Source: an uncultured Flavobacteriales bacterium (lineage in GTDB: Bacteria; Bacteroidota; Bacteroidia; Flavobacteriales_D; Sanyastnellaceae). From it: a stretch of 36,001 nt of DNA. Of this stretch, positions 8,301 to 16,261 are shown in pieces. The notes beneath the pieces were generated by a model. It searched no databases. It saw nothing but the letters and a program-made list of their open reading frames with translations, and was not told the origin of the DNA. A program made the translations under genes and the position numbers. Location: contig CAJWIF010000010.1 of the NCBI GenBank assembly GCA_913041135.1, positions 1-36,001 of the forward strand. The letters are read 5' to 3'. Each line of letters starts with the position of its first letter. The stretch's first letter is position 1.

Positions 8301-8975
8301 AGGTTGATCGAAAATCCCGTCGTCACTTTTTTTAATGAGTGCTTGACCCGTGACGGCTTGCCCTTGGTGGAAGCATCCAATCCACCATGGATCGGTGTTT
8401 TCTGTGTCGATCCATGGTGGTAAGTCAGGTTCGGGGCATTCATCCATAATGAAGGTTGGAAACACGATGTGTTGTTCCCGCGATTCACCATTGATAGTCA
8501 GTTTCAGCCCGATGGATGTCAACGTGGTATTCTGCGGAATCTCAATGGATATCGGTTCGTCTAACGTGAGGTTGTAAGACAGTCCATCGTGAATAAGGGT
8601 CCAGTCACCTTGCAAATGCTCTTCAGCCACGGCAAGTGATGGCAGAAGAATTGAATTCAGCCCCCGCGGAAGATCTCGTCTGCTGGCGACGAGTAATGTT
8701 TCTTGGCTCAGGGAATCGAGACCTGTCGGGAGTAGGTCATTTTGTATCGGCTCTGTCCTGTGAATTAGGGCAAGGCAAATGGCTTGTTGTGCATGCGATG
8801 CTTGCCCAAAGACACGGCGAATCGAATCGCGTTGGAGGCCTTCAAATGAAACGCCTAACTTTTCCCAAATGAAGTGAGTTTGCCTACTTTGGTAAGGCGA
8901 CAAGGATTGAGAGAATAGGGCATTGGAATGACCTGCGACCCCCCAAACGAGGGCCGCTAACAGTATGTTTTTCAT
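5331..8975 (-). CDS. secreted lipase-like / beta-helix protein with type A T9SS sorting domain
   Basis: A 1214-aa exported protein. It has a signal peptide (MKNILLAALVWGVAGHSNAL at the N-terminus). Around residues 220-420 is an alpha/beta-hydrolase region with a nucleophile elbow, VVVGASMGGLIARHAL near 322 (GxSxG, preceded by VILCEGFDP near 220), resembling PGAP1/triacylglycerol-lipase-type esterases. Roughly residues 690-1110 consist of short glycine/asparagine-rich strands typical of a right-handed parallel beta-helix. The last ~75 residues, from VYPNPVLNDLNIFW to the end, form a type A T9SS C-terminal domain, so the protein is probably secreted through the outer membrane and anchored. The ATG at 8975 is chosen because it starts the signal peptide. 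It follows a lipoprotein gene by 10 bp. Substrate unknown; the catalytic Asp and His are not confidently placed. Confidence 0.8.
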   Translation of the reverse strand: MKNILLAALVWGVAGHSNALFSQSLSPYQSRQTHFIWEKLGVSFEGLQRDSIRRVFGQASHAQQAICLALIHRTEPIQNDLLPTGLDSLSQETLLVASRRDLPRGLNSILLPSLAVAEEHLQGDWTLIHDGLSYNLTLDEPISIEIPQNTTLTSIGLKLTINGESREQHIVFPTFIMDECPEPDLPPWIDTENTDPWWIGCFHQGQAVTGQALIKKSDDGIFDQPVILCEGFDPAIGGQIPLYGHGDMNWETLWNCSANPSEAFEAMPAFIDSLTAIGMDFVFLDFTDGTQSVAKSAALLEHLIGLCNAYQEPELKSPLVVVGASMGGLIARHALRKMELEGTDHCTRLFLSIDSPFRGAWLPFALHHAIDFLSEVSVDAANLNEALNSIAAGQMLFDKPDGPSSDFMALQALQSDWGLPQIPFCAAISNGNPEIEFPSPNSPLLYAVSSFLGWEYVHLWLHAAPGDSQYPASDSNNWCVFDGELINTDWEWGEGIFLESQGHCAPAFQAWGEIPGSSSAHLTLLRDALETAGIEVESYQNNSMFIPVHSAFDLPLLADWSMEAIPFDQISTQPLTHPIAMHADIGDHVEKLLNWIIGGQPVDTIAYAHHFGWNQADSHWLGSCTIPPAGKVTIGTTDGNGNTWQPPFFVESAPCIDLIELPQFGTLIVGDTLGTGSGILSIRDGTVLTLGPGSVIHIGPLSELNIEKGAQLMLNGGEVIVHPGGALNIHGNGQIMVNETSTIACNGPDGELQLDGDLIISSEKTLLIAASENHIAGAIKTEGLTGYVHIGSQGSWQVQGSPDAFLSLSIESQSGLSVHGTGLFQLSHAQLELAPFSTLEVNSKSAFHQVNLQSINETSVCSFFNRLQWEQGTLHNASISHQHPSAAAMKLTGLQAFNTRWNAATSGLHMEHCSWNQSTFSLNESPMHSWIRNTSFEEGITELPQLQITSGQHPLRIETTGFLNHSTGIRLLQQEVNLTCNNFENLNNAIHLDSMSSVNMAPPFGKNRFFHNHIHVKFSHGIWPELLQGGNEFSEPEHRYFEGTVAGMDSFNENSLLIPCNGNDWGHCTGATPCMITPTLLETNNDATPIFLKDSSPLLLACDESSVDEIEPFQDESKGLREHHPEPTSPWMVYPNPVLNDLNIFWISNEIRPDHVYLKLFDSKGRLVYSRYEAVQADGTFSCVVSTLSTGRYTLQLETNDGVAHALQIMVASP

Positions 8976-8985
8976 GAAAAAAGGA

Positions 8986-9693
8986 TTACCAGAATTGTTC
9001 GACGATCGCGGTGTCGATGAGGTTTGTTTGCTCAATTGAAACTGAGAAGGAAGGCAGCGTGTCGATTTGACCAGAGGAGGTGACTGCAGCTGCATGCCAT
9101 TGTCGAATTACAGGAAGCGCTTCATAGGGGTGGACGAATGAGGAGAGAAGGAGAGAGGGGGTGGGGCTAGAGCCGGGCGTGAATGAGTGCAATGAAGCGG
9201 GCAGTGATGGCCCGGGATCGTAACTGCTCCAAAGGAGAATTCTTTCGTAATCGGCGACATCCATTTCGTTCCGGCCCCCAACGCATCTGATCCAGAAGGG
9301 AGTTGGAAGTGTAATTGAAGCGGCATCATGAATGGGGAAGTCCCAAGTGTCTTGGTACAGGAGGTTGGCTTCTCCGGTTTCCTCATTGTGCGTTCCAATG
9401 TGCAATTGGTGTGGCCCTTCTAAACCGCTAATTGGTATCCAGCTATGACCAAATGGATCTGTGTATAGGGTGTCACTGACTGCTTCCAGGGTATACCCAT
9501 CTTGCCAATTGCCCGAATGTTGGGATTCTTTGAGAAGCACAAGCCAAGCCAAACCCACAGGGGTTCCTTCGATGTAATTGACTTGAATGGGCCAGCTTGT
9601 CGGCGATGCATCCGGTTTACAAGCCGCGAAAAAAATGGCCCACACAATGCCTGCAATCCTCAATAATCTTCTTCTTCTTCCTGACCGTCCCAT
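8986..9693 (-). CDS. hypothetical lipoprotein
   Basis: A 235-aa protein that I do not recognise. The N-terminus MGRSGRRRRLLRIAG is strongly basic, followed by a hydrophobic stretch and a lipobox-like FFAAC (Cys 25), so it is probably a lipoprotein. The rest is a beta-rich, Trp/Pro-containing soluble domain with no catalytic motif that I can name. The ATG at 9693 is preferred over a TTG seven codons upstream because it gives a normal lipoprotein signal. It lies 10 bp before the lipase/beta-helix cargo gene on the same strand, so the two are probably co-transcribed. It may serve as a surface partner, inhibitor or chaperone of that cargo, but this is context only. Confidence 0.65.
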   Translation of the reverse strand: MGRSGRRRRLLRIAGIVWAIFFAACKPDASPTSWPIQVNYIEGTPVGLAWLVLLKESQHSGNWQDGYTLEAVSDTLYTDPFGHSWIPISGLEGPHQLHIGTHNEETGEANLLYQDTWDFPIHDAASITLPTPFWIRCVGGRNEMDVADYERILLWSSYDPGPSLPASLHSFTPGSSPTPSLLLSSFVHPYEALPVIRQWHAAAVTSSGQIDTLPSFSVSIEQTNLIDTAIVEQFW

Positions 9694-9765
9694 GGTGCTA
9701 AACTCGACACGCAAAAGCTGCGTTGGAGCCGCAATGCATGGATGAATAGCCGTGCTTTGAGGACG

Positions 9766-10332
9766 TTAGCTAAATTTCCTGATGCCCTTATCGAGGAGCT
9801 TAGCCAGGGCTTGTGCGTCTTTCTCGCTCAGCTGTTTACCGAGAACGAAGGACTTCTTGTCGTGGGTAAAATGAATGGATTCACCGCCCATGATCCAAAA
9901 GCTCTGATCCAAATTGGCTAGAAATGCAGTAGGCTCTCTTCTCCGAATTTCCATTTTTTGAATGTGCGATAAACGGAATATTTGGGCTTTCCCAAGCGTG
10001 CCAAATGCATTTTTGATCGACATCCCTTCCGTGGTAATGCGGATGGTTTCGCTTCCTTTTCTGCGCCAAAGAATCACTTTACCGACGCGAAAGGCAAAGA
10101 AGGTCCAAAACGCTGATGAGATGCTATAAAACATGCGCTCTTCTCCTGTAGCATGCGTCAGACTCCAGAAGAATACGACACCTACGGCAATCCAGGCAAT
10201 CATCCATGCCTCCAGTGCCATCTGCTGACTTCTTGGGATTTTTTGATCGATAACGACAGTCAGCGCGTCATCGTGCCAGGCGAATGTGATGCGCTTTCCA
10301 ATGGTCTGGATGGGGGGTGTTTTTTTTTTCAT
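9766..10332 (-). CDS. membrane protein with a PH-like (bPH) domain
   Basis: A 188-aa protein of unknown function. Two adjacent hydrophobic segments around residues 40-85 (WMIAWIAVGVVFFW and SISSAFWTFFAFRVGKVILW) form a membrane hairpin. They are followed by a C-terminal domain of about 95 residues with alternating strands (IRITTEGMSIKNAFGTLG, IQKMEIRRRE) that looks like the bacterial PH-like fold. Its ATG overlaps the bshA stop (ATGA), so it is translationally coupled to bacillithiol synthesis. The codons after ATG form a run of ten A and then six C, which could be prone to slippage. No catalytic residues are visible and the assignment rests on hydropathy and strand pattern. Confidence 0.65.
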   Translation of the reverse strand: MKKKTPPIQTIGKRITFAWHDDALTVVIDQKIPRSQQMALEAWMIAWIAVGVVFFWSLTHATGEERMFYSISSAFWTFFAFRVGKVILWRRKGSETIRITTEGMSIKNAFGTLGKAQIFRLSHIQKMEIRRREPTAFLANLDQSFWIMGGESIHFTHDKKSFVLGKQLSEKDAQALAKLLDKGIRKFS

Positions 10333-11474
10333 GTTGGCAGTGCACCCTCTTCTGACACCAATCGGTTGTATAAACCTTCGTATTTCGGCAATACGGTATC
10401 GATGTGAAATGCTTCAGAGCGTGCTTTGGCTTGTTTCTGAAAAGCCTCCAATCGCAAAGGAGAACCGAGTATGTTTAAAGCACTCTTCGCCATCGCTTGA
10501 GTATCTCCAACTTCGTGAAGAAATCCACTGACTCCATGTTCGATTACTTCTGGCAGGCCTCCTGTATTGGATGCAATGACCGGCACGCCGCTGGCCATAG
10601 CTTCCAAAGCTGCCAATCCGAAACTTTCCGTTTCGGATGGAAGAAGAAAGAGGTCGCTGATTCGCAATGGCTCAATGGGATTCTTGATCTTCCCAATGCA
10701 GATTACGTCGTCCCGGTAACCCAATTCTTCGGCTCTTTTTTCAATGCGAGACCGGTCTGGACCGTCTCCAACTAGGAGCAGTTTTGCCGGGATATTTTTT
10801 CGGACCTCAATGAATGTGGCGAGGACATCATCCACTCGTTTGACTGGTCGAAAATTTGAAATGTGCGTGAGGATGGGCTGTCCTTCTGGAGCAATGTGCT
10901 TGCGCAATTCTTCATCCGGAGAGCCTGTGTATTGCTTGGGGCAGATGAAGTTGGGAATGCACTCAATCGATTTGCCGTCGCAGCCAAACAAGTTAAGTGT
11001 ATCGGATTTCAAACTCTTGGAAACCGTGGTAACCGCATCCGATTCATTGATCGCATACGAAATGACCGGCTCAAATGCAGGGTCCTTGCCCAGCAGCGTG
11101 ATGTCGGTACCATGCAATGTGGTCACGATTGGGAGATTCAATCCTTTGGTAGCTAGAATGGCCCGAGCCATAACAGCTGCACTTGCGTGAGGTATGGCAT
11201 AGTGGACATGCAACAAGTCCAGCCGGTGTTGCATCGCAATTTCCACCATTTTACTCGTCAAAATCAGTTCGTAGGGTTGAAAATCAAACAAGGGGTAATT
11301 TGAAAGCCGAACCTCGTGATAATACATATTACTTTTCAGGCTTCCCATTCTTGCAGGCTCACTATACGTGATGAAGTGCAGCTCATGGCCTTTAGCCGCG
11401 AGCGCCTTCCCCAATTCCGTTGCAACAACTCCTGAACCTCCAAATGTTGGGTAACAAACAAATCCTATACGCAT
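10329..11474 (-). CDS. bshA: N-acetyl-alpha-D-glucosaminyl L-malate synthase
   Basis: A 381-aa GT4-family (GT-B fold) glycosyltransferase that joins GlcNAc from UDP-GlcNAc to L-malate, the first step of bacillithiol synthesis. The N-terminal [20 protein letters not shown], with the glycine loop, and the [11 protein letters not shown] segment near residue 93 are characteristic of BshA. The GT4 donor-site motif is seen as [20 protein letters not shown] near residues 283-302. Length is normal. It is 18 bp downstream of the GH3/beta-lactamase gene and overlaps the PH-like gene by 4 bp. A near-consensus AAACTTTG lies 5 nt before the ATG. The other bsh genes (bshB, bshC) are not in the window. Confidence 0.92.
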   Translation of the reverse strand: MRIGFVCYPTFGGSGVVATELGKALAAKGHELHFITYSEPARMGSLKSNMYYHEVRLSNYPLFDFQPYELILTSKMVEIAMQHRLDLLHVHYAIPHASAAVMARAILATKGLNLPIVTTLHGTDITLLGKDPAFEPVISYAINESDAVTTVSKSLKSDTLNLFGCDGKSIECIPNFICPKQYTGSPDEELRKHIAPEGQPILTHISNFRPVKRVDDVLATFIEVRKNIPAKLLLVGDGPDRSRIEKRAEELGYRDDVICIGKIKNPIEPLRISDLFLLPSETESFGLAALEAMASGVPVIASNTGGLPEVIEHGVSGFLHEVGDTQAMAKSALNILGSPLRLEAFQKQAKARSEAFHIDTVLPKYEGLYNRLVSEEGALPT

Positions 11475-11479
11475 GGAGT

Positions 11480-11487
11480 CAAAGTTT
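11480..11487 (-). promoter_or_regulatory. candidate -7 box upstream of bshA
   Basis: The minus strand reads AAACTTTG, one mismatch from TAnnTTTG, 5 nt before the bshA ATG. It lies in an 18-bp gap inside a minus-strand gene run, so it would be an internal promoter. Confidence 0.3.
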
Positions 11488-11492
11488 TATGT

Positions 11493-14465
11493 TCAGTCTC
11501 TATTCGTCCTAAATCGATCGGAGATGCCAAATGATTTGTAGACGATCTGCTGGAGTTCGGTCCTAACATTCCATTGAATGAGTTTTCGATTTTCCGCATC
11601 TGGATGGATTCGGTTGCTCAAAAAGACAAAGACCAAATCGTGATCTGGATCAGCCCATGCCAGTGTCCCTGTGAATCCAGAGTGTCCGAAACTTGACCAA
11701 CTGGCTTGGTCGCATGTCGGGCCTTCTCCGCGCTCCGAATCAGGCCGGTCAAATCCCAATGCTTTCCTGTATTTGGGGTCGTCGTCAAACCGAGACGTCC
11801 ATTGATAAACCGTCTCGGATTGCAATAGTTCAGAGCGTCCGTAGATGCCTCCCATGCGGAAGCAATACATCAAACGGACGAGGTCATAGGCATTGCTAAA
11901 CAAACCAGCGTGCCCTGCGACTCCACCAAGCATAGCTGCTCCTGGGTCATGGACGTGTCCATGCACGATCGTCTTTCGAAAAACGGTATCTAACTCAGTG
12001 GGAGCAATGAGGTTCAAAGGAAATTGTGAAAGGGGATGATAGCCCATACTTGACAAGCCTAGCGGGCCATAAACTGTCGTTTGCAACCAGCGGTCGAGCG
12101 GCGCGTCGGTGAGCTTTTCGATGATGCGTGCAAGCGCGTAATATCCCATGTCACTGTAGCGGTGCGTTCCAACAGGGTCAAGCGGTTCTTCCGTAACGCG
12201 TCTCCAAACCGAATCTTGCCAAGCAGGGCGCATGAAGCATTGCTCTGAAAGGAAAACGGAATGCTCCTCTGTTGCAATTGGCGAGAAAGCAGTGGAATCC
12301 TCCAAAGCATACAGATAAAATGGAATCCATGCTTTTAAGCCTGAACGATGTGACAAGATGTCCTCGATGATCCGATCACCAATGGGCAGGGTGTCCAATT
12401 CTGGCAAGTAATGGCTGAGCGGTTTGGACCGGTCAAAAAGCCCCTGCTCTTCAAGATGCATCAAAGCCAGCGTTGTCGCTGCAATTTTCGTGATACTGGC
12501 AAGATCATAAACGGTTGCTTTTGTCACAGGCTCGGTGCCGTCAAGCGTCCCATATGCGCCGTCATGAATGACCTTTCCCTTGTGCGCAACGACCAAACGG
12601 CAGCCGGGCATAGCTCCCCCTTCGATGGCATTCAATACAACACTGTCAAGTTGGGCTTTGCGATTGAAATCAATGGGGGAAAAGCTCAGACGCTGTCGTC
12701 CCATCCAAGGGTGACCCGTTCCAGCGGGGAAAACGCCCGATGAGACCGGGAGGACGCCGCCGGCAGCACCAGCACCGGTTATGGCCTCAGCGACCTGTTC
12801 AATGGTTCTGAAATCATCCTGATACGCAACAATTAGGGCGTCGGATAATGCGGCAACCGTTTCCAACCGCTCCAGTAAATAGGGGCTCCCGTAAACGATG
12901 ACGACCAAAGGGATGTGCGCTTCGGATGCCCGCGCTGCACAGCGTTCCAATTGACGAATGACGTCGTTGCTGATACCGTGTTGCTTACTTGCTGAGTGGC
13001 TCGTTCCTCCGATGTGGATGGCCATCCACTGAGGTTTCGGAGCTATGAGCGAACGAAAAATAGCCGCACCTTCGGAAATGAATTGGCCCGCACCGACGGC
13101 TTGGCTAGACACGTCCATGGACGTTCCCATGATGTTCTCAATTACCGCATTGAACCTCGCATCAGGATGCCCATCCCACCCAATAAATAGGGATGATAGC
13201 GATTGAATGTCTGCCTTGAAGGGCAATCCGTTTTCTGCATTTTTGACAGCTGTCAGGCTCGATGATAGAATGGAACGGTGATTGATTTCGGCTTCGGGGG
13301 TATCGACATAACCCGTGGGTTTTTCGTCTACATGACACCACGATTTGGCTTGCAAGACCCGTTTGCACTTCTCTGCAATAAAGAGTGAATCAATCCTGCC
13401 GTCATTGATCGCTTGCTCCAGTTCAGCCAAAACACGTTGCGGATCTCCGGGAAATAGTAAAATATCATTTCCTGCTAACAACGCGTCGGCATGCGGGCTA
13501 GACGTGGTCGCAAATGAAGTAAACCCTTTCATGGTCATGGCATCCGTAAAGACAAGTCCTTGGAATCCGATGTCCTGACGGAGCAAGGTGTCGATGATGC
13601 GTGGAGAGAGGGTGGACGGTTGGCCTAAAGTCGAGTCCAAAGCGGGGATGTATAGATGGGCTGCCATCATAGCGCCTACACCGGCATTTGTGAGCTGACG
13701 GAAAGGGGCTAGCTCAATCTTATTGAGCCTAGCGGTGTCATGCAGAATGGAAGGTAGGGTCAAGTGAGAATCCGAATCGGAGTCGCCGTGACCGGGGAAG
13801 TGTTTGGCTGTTGCCAATACACCAACATCCTGCAAGCCCAATGCATAAGCTGTACCGAGTCGCCCAACCCACTCGGGGTCTTCTCCAAATGATCGGCTGC
13901 CAATAACAGGGTTTTTGGCATTGCTATTGACATCGACAACAGGTGCGAAATTCACATGCACCCCTGCTGATCGCAACATGGCGCCTACTTCCTGTCCGAA
14001 ACTTCGCGTTAAATCCAAGTCGCGGGATCCGCCGAGGGTCAGTGCACGTGGCCAAGATCGCGTAGAGTCTAAGCGCATTCCCAATCCCCATTCTCCATCT
14101 GTAGAAACCAATAGTGGCACGTCAGAACGCTCCTGCAATCGACGCAATCGTTGGATTTGACCTGCAGGCGTTCCTTGCATGCAAATGACACCGCCAATTC
14201 CAAATTCAGTCACCCATTTTTCGGCTTCAGACCACCCCGTTGTATCGGCATGGGAGTAAACGGGGGGCATCAGTAATTGTGCCATTTGCGCCTTCAGACT
14301 CATCTGTTCCATTACAGAGTCAGCCCACGCCTCATGAACTTCTGTGAGAAAAGGGGGGAGTTTAGCCGAAGATTCAATGTTATCCTGTTGCCCTTGGACA
14401 TCGGTCAAGGCCAAAAACGCCCAAAGCAAGCTCCAGATTCTTAAAATCACGAAGGGAGCCTTCAT
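11493..14465 (-). CDS. GH3 (NagZ-like) N-terminal domain fused to a serine beta-lactamase-fold domain
   Basis: A 990-aa exported protein with a signal peptide ending near VQGQQ (residue ~26). Residues ~35-375 are a glycoside hydrolase family 3 domain. KHFPGHGDSDSDSH near 220 gives the NagZ-type Asp/His loop, and FTDAMTMKGF near 307 holds the likely nucleophile Asp. After a GH3 C-terminal-like linker region (~430-580), residues ~600-985 form a class C/esterase-like penicillin-recognition domain. This domain has SITK (SxxK) near 655, YSD near 770 in place of YxN, and HSG near 928 in place of KTG. The fusion suggests periplasmic cell-wall recycling: beta-N-acetylglucosaminidase plus peptidase or esterase activity. 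It overlaps cmk by 4 bp. Activity of either half is inferred, not shown. Confidence 0.87.
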   Translation of the reverse strand: MKAPFVILRIWSLLWAFLALTDVQGQQDNIESSAKLPPFLTEVHEAWADSVMEQMSLKAQMAQLLMPPVYSHADTTGWSEAEKWVTEFGIGGVICMQGTPAGQIQRLRRLQERSDVPLLVSTDGEWGLGMRLDSTRSWPRALTLGGSRDLDLTRSFGQEVGAMLRSAGVHVNFAPVVDVNSNAKNPVIGSRSFGEDPEWVGRLGTAYALGLQDVGVLATAKHFPGHGDSDSDSHLTLPSILHDTARLNKIELAPFRQLTNAGVGAMMAAHLYIPALDSTLGQPSTLSPRIIDTLLRQDIGFQGLVFTDAMTMKGFTSFATTSSPHADALLAGNDILLFPGDPQRVLAELEQAINDGRIDSLFIAEKCKRVLQAKSWCHVDEKPTGYVDTPEAEINHRSILSSSLTAVKNAENGLPFKADIQSLSSLFIGWDGHPDARFNAVIENIMGTSMDVSSQAVGAGQFISEGAAIFRSLIAPKPQWMAIHIGGTSHSASKQHGISNDVIRQLERCAARASEAHIPLVVIVYGSPYLLERLETVAALSDALIVAYQDDFRTIEQVAEAITGAGAAGGVLPVSSGVFPAGTGHPWMGRQRLSFSPIDFNRKAQLDSVVLNAIEGGAMPGCRLVVAHKGKVIHDGAYGTLDGTEPVTKATVYDLASITKIAATTLALMHLEEQGLFDRSKPLSHYLPELDTLPIGDRIIEDILSHRSGLKAWIPFYLYALEDSTAFSPIATEEHSVFLSEQCFMRPAWQDSVWRRVTEEPLDPVGTHRYSDMGYYALARIIEKLTDAPLDRWLQTTVYGPLGLSSMGYHPLSQFPLNLIAPTELDTVFRKTIVHGHVHDPGAAMLGGVAGHAGLFSNAYDLVRLMYCFRMGGIYGRSELLQSETVYQWTSRFDDDPKYRKALGFDRPDSERGEGPTCDQASWSSFGHSGFTGTLAWADPDHDLVFVFLSNRIHPDAENRKLIQWNVRTELQQIVYKSFGISDRFRTNRD

Positions 14466-15163
14466 TGCTTGCTTGAAATGGTTTTTTTCGCGTGGGAAAG
14501 CAGGAACTGGAATTGTTCTTCAATCGAGAGGTTGCTGTTATCTAAAACAATGGAATCTTCCGCTTGACGCAATGGCGCCACTGCCCGGCTGGAGTCAATT
14601 CGGTCTCGTTCGATGATGTTGTTTCGCACCTCATCAAAAGAACTTGCAATGCCTTCACGCTGCAATTCATCCAATCTACGCTGGGCGCGGATATCAGGGT
14701 CAGAGGTGATGAAGAACTTCAGTTCCGCTTTGGGCAGGACAACCGTTCCAATGTCTCGTCCATCCATAACAACACCGCCTTTATCGGCCATGCGTTGCTG
14801 AAGACGAACCAGTTTGTGACGGACCGCAGGAATAGCGGCAATCAAGCTCACCTTCCGCGCAACATCCATAGAACGAATCTCTTTTTCCACGTTAACGCCC
14901 CCTAAATGGACATCTGACGTTTCACTTTTGTCATTGTACTTGAAGCTAATGAACATCCGATCCATGGATTGCTCAACGCGCGACTCCTCAATTTCATTTC
15001 CTTGTATCAGGCGCTCTCGCATGCAAAAAAGTGCAGCAGCTCTGTACATGGCACCGGTATCGACATAAACAAAGCTCAATTCCTTAGCCAAGGATTTGGC
15101 CATGGTGCTTTTTCCAGCGGAAGAATGGCCATCAATGGCTATGTTAATACGGCTTGCACTCAT
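14462..15163 (-). CDS. cmk: cytidylate kinase
   Basis: A 233-aa cytosolic (d)CMP kinase that makes (d)CDP from (d)CMP and ATP. The P-loop is DGHSSAGKSTMAK near residues 11-23. VDTGAMYRA near 33 is the family CMP-binding motif, MDGRDIGTVVLP near 133 is the second hallmark, and FFITSDPDIRAQRR near 150 belongs to the lid region. Length is typical. Its 3' end overlaps the GH3/beta-lactamase gene, and porQ lies 29 bp upstream on the same strand. A TATCTTG 7-mer lies 7 nt before the ATG. The porQ-cmk neighbourhood is also known from other Bacteroidota such as Porphyromonas. Confidence 0.94.
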   Translation of the reverse strand: MSASRINIAIDGHSSAGKSTMAKSLAKELSFVYVDTGAMYRAAALFCMRERLIQGNEIEESRVEQSMDRMFISFKYNDKSETSDVHLGGVNVEKEIRSMDVARKVSLIAAIPAVRHKLVRLQQRMADKGGVVMDGRDIGTVVLPKAELKFFITSDPDIRAQRRLDELQREGIASSFDEVRNNIIERDRIDSSRAVAPLRQAEDSIVLDNSNLSIEEQFQFLLSHAKKTISSKQ

Positions 15164-15170
15164 TGTACGG

Positions 15171-15177
15171 CAAGATA
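15171..15177 (-). promoter_or_regulatory. candidate -7 box upstream of cmk
   Basis: The minus strand reads TATCTTG (TAnnTTTG lacking one T), 7 nt before the cmk ATG, in the 29-bp gap after porQ. It fits the spacing pattern seen at other starts but is imperfect. Confidence 0.28.
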
Positions 15178-15192
15178 TAGCGAATGGAGGAT

Positions 15193-16248
15193 TTATTGTG
15201 CCCTAAATATGCTCGGGTTGAAAGCAATTCCAAAATGGGTTGTCGAGCCAGCAAAATGATAGGTGTTCCGAGTGATTCTGAAGCGAAAACGTTGAACAGA
15301 AAGGTCAAGTCCTAAGGCCAAGCCATTGGTGCCCAATCGGCCCGCCGCTTGCATTTCTTTGCGTCTTCTGTAATCAAAACCGGTCATCAAGGTCAGTGCA
15401 GGACCGAGGCTGATAGCAGCACCGATTCCGACATGCCGCATCAACTGGTCCCCCAATTTAAACGTCGGGTTTTTAATGAGGTCACCTGTCAAAGGGTTCA
15501 CGCTATCGTCATAGGTCCCGGGAGGTGCCAAATCCCATGTCTCCAAATGACCTGCACGCAGATAGAGCGTGAAGGGAGCATTTCGAAACCCTTTGGTTAT
15601 TCCTATTTGCACGTCTTTGGGCAGCGCGCCGCTGGGCTGTGTGCCTTCCAACCCGAATTGGTGGCCCAGACTTGTAACGCCTGCGCCAACGGCAATGTTT
15701 TTTTCTGGCCAAACCCCATGAATTGTGAGGTCTGCACCAAACATACCAGCGACTTCTCGATCCAGAGTGCGCATGCCAAAAAAGCCTTGTGCCCCAATAG
15801 ACCACGTTGAATCAATGCGGTAGGACCAACCGGAATAAAGGAGGTAGTCACCTCCATTGAACGTGCCCAAGGAGTTTCCTGCGGCATCCATTTCTTGGAA
15901 GGTTCCCATGTTCTGGAATCGCGCTCCAACCTGTCCATTAAATTGACCTCTAGGCTTCAATGCATAGTTCACAGTTGTGAGGCTCATTCCTGCGAAATAG
16001 TCCACAAAATCGATGGTCAATTTGCGGTCCATCGAAGAATCAAGTAGTGCCACATTGTTGGCTGCGCCATGACCATCAGGCTCCAAGTCCGCCATGATCC
16101 GCCCGCCAAGAGCCGCAGCCCGGGCGTCCGCTGGAATTTCAAAGACGAGTGATTCAGAGACTTGAGACCACCCCGTTGACTCCATGAGCCCAAGGATAAG
16201 AATGAGGCTTAAAAAGCGAATCAGGGAGCTATGATTGGTACAGTTCAT
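15193..16248 (-). CDS. porQ: type IX secretion system protein PorQ
   Basis: A 351-aa outer-membrane protein with a signal peptide (cleavage near STGWSQ, residue ~29), followed by EIPADARAAALGGRI, the N-terminal segment typical of the PorQ/PorV-like barrels. The remainder is a series of alternating amphipathic strands with many Tyr, Phe, Gly and Asn residues, consistent with a FadL-like beta-barrel, and ends with an aromatic-rich strand (HFGIAFNPSIFRA). PorQ is required for T9SS cargo handling at the cell surface. Two T9SS cargo genes lie in this window. It is 13 bp downstream of lon and 29 bp upstream of cmk. The PorQ call rests on the N-terminal motif, length and cmk synteny; another PorV-like barrel is the alternative. 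Confidence 0.8.
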   Translation of the reverse strand: MNCTNHSSLIRFLSLILILGLMESTGWSQVSESLVFEIPADARAAALGGRIMADLEPDGHGAANNVALLDSSMDRKLTIDFVDYFAGMSLTTVNYALKPRGQFNGQVGARFQNMGTFQEMDAAGNSLGTFNGGDYLLYSGWSYRIDSTWSIGAQGFFGMRTLDREVAGMFGADLTIHGVWPEKNIAVGAGVTSLGHQFGLEGTQPSGALPKDVQIGITKGFRNAPFTLYLRAGHLETWDLAPPGTYDDSVNPLTGDLIKNPTFKLGDQLMRHVGIGAAISLGPALTLMTGFDYRRRKEMQAAGRLGTNGLALGLDLSVQRFRFRITRNTYHFAGSTTHFGIAFNPSIFRAQ

Positions 16249-16261
16249 GGTTCAAGAAACG

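Noticed and set aside
8976-9000. TAATCC followed by a T-run before the lipase-like gene as a promoter
   Set aside because: It does not fit TAnnTTTG, and the gene lies 10 bp after the lipoprotein gene, so co-transcription is simpler.
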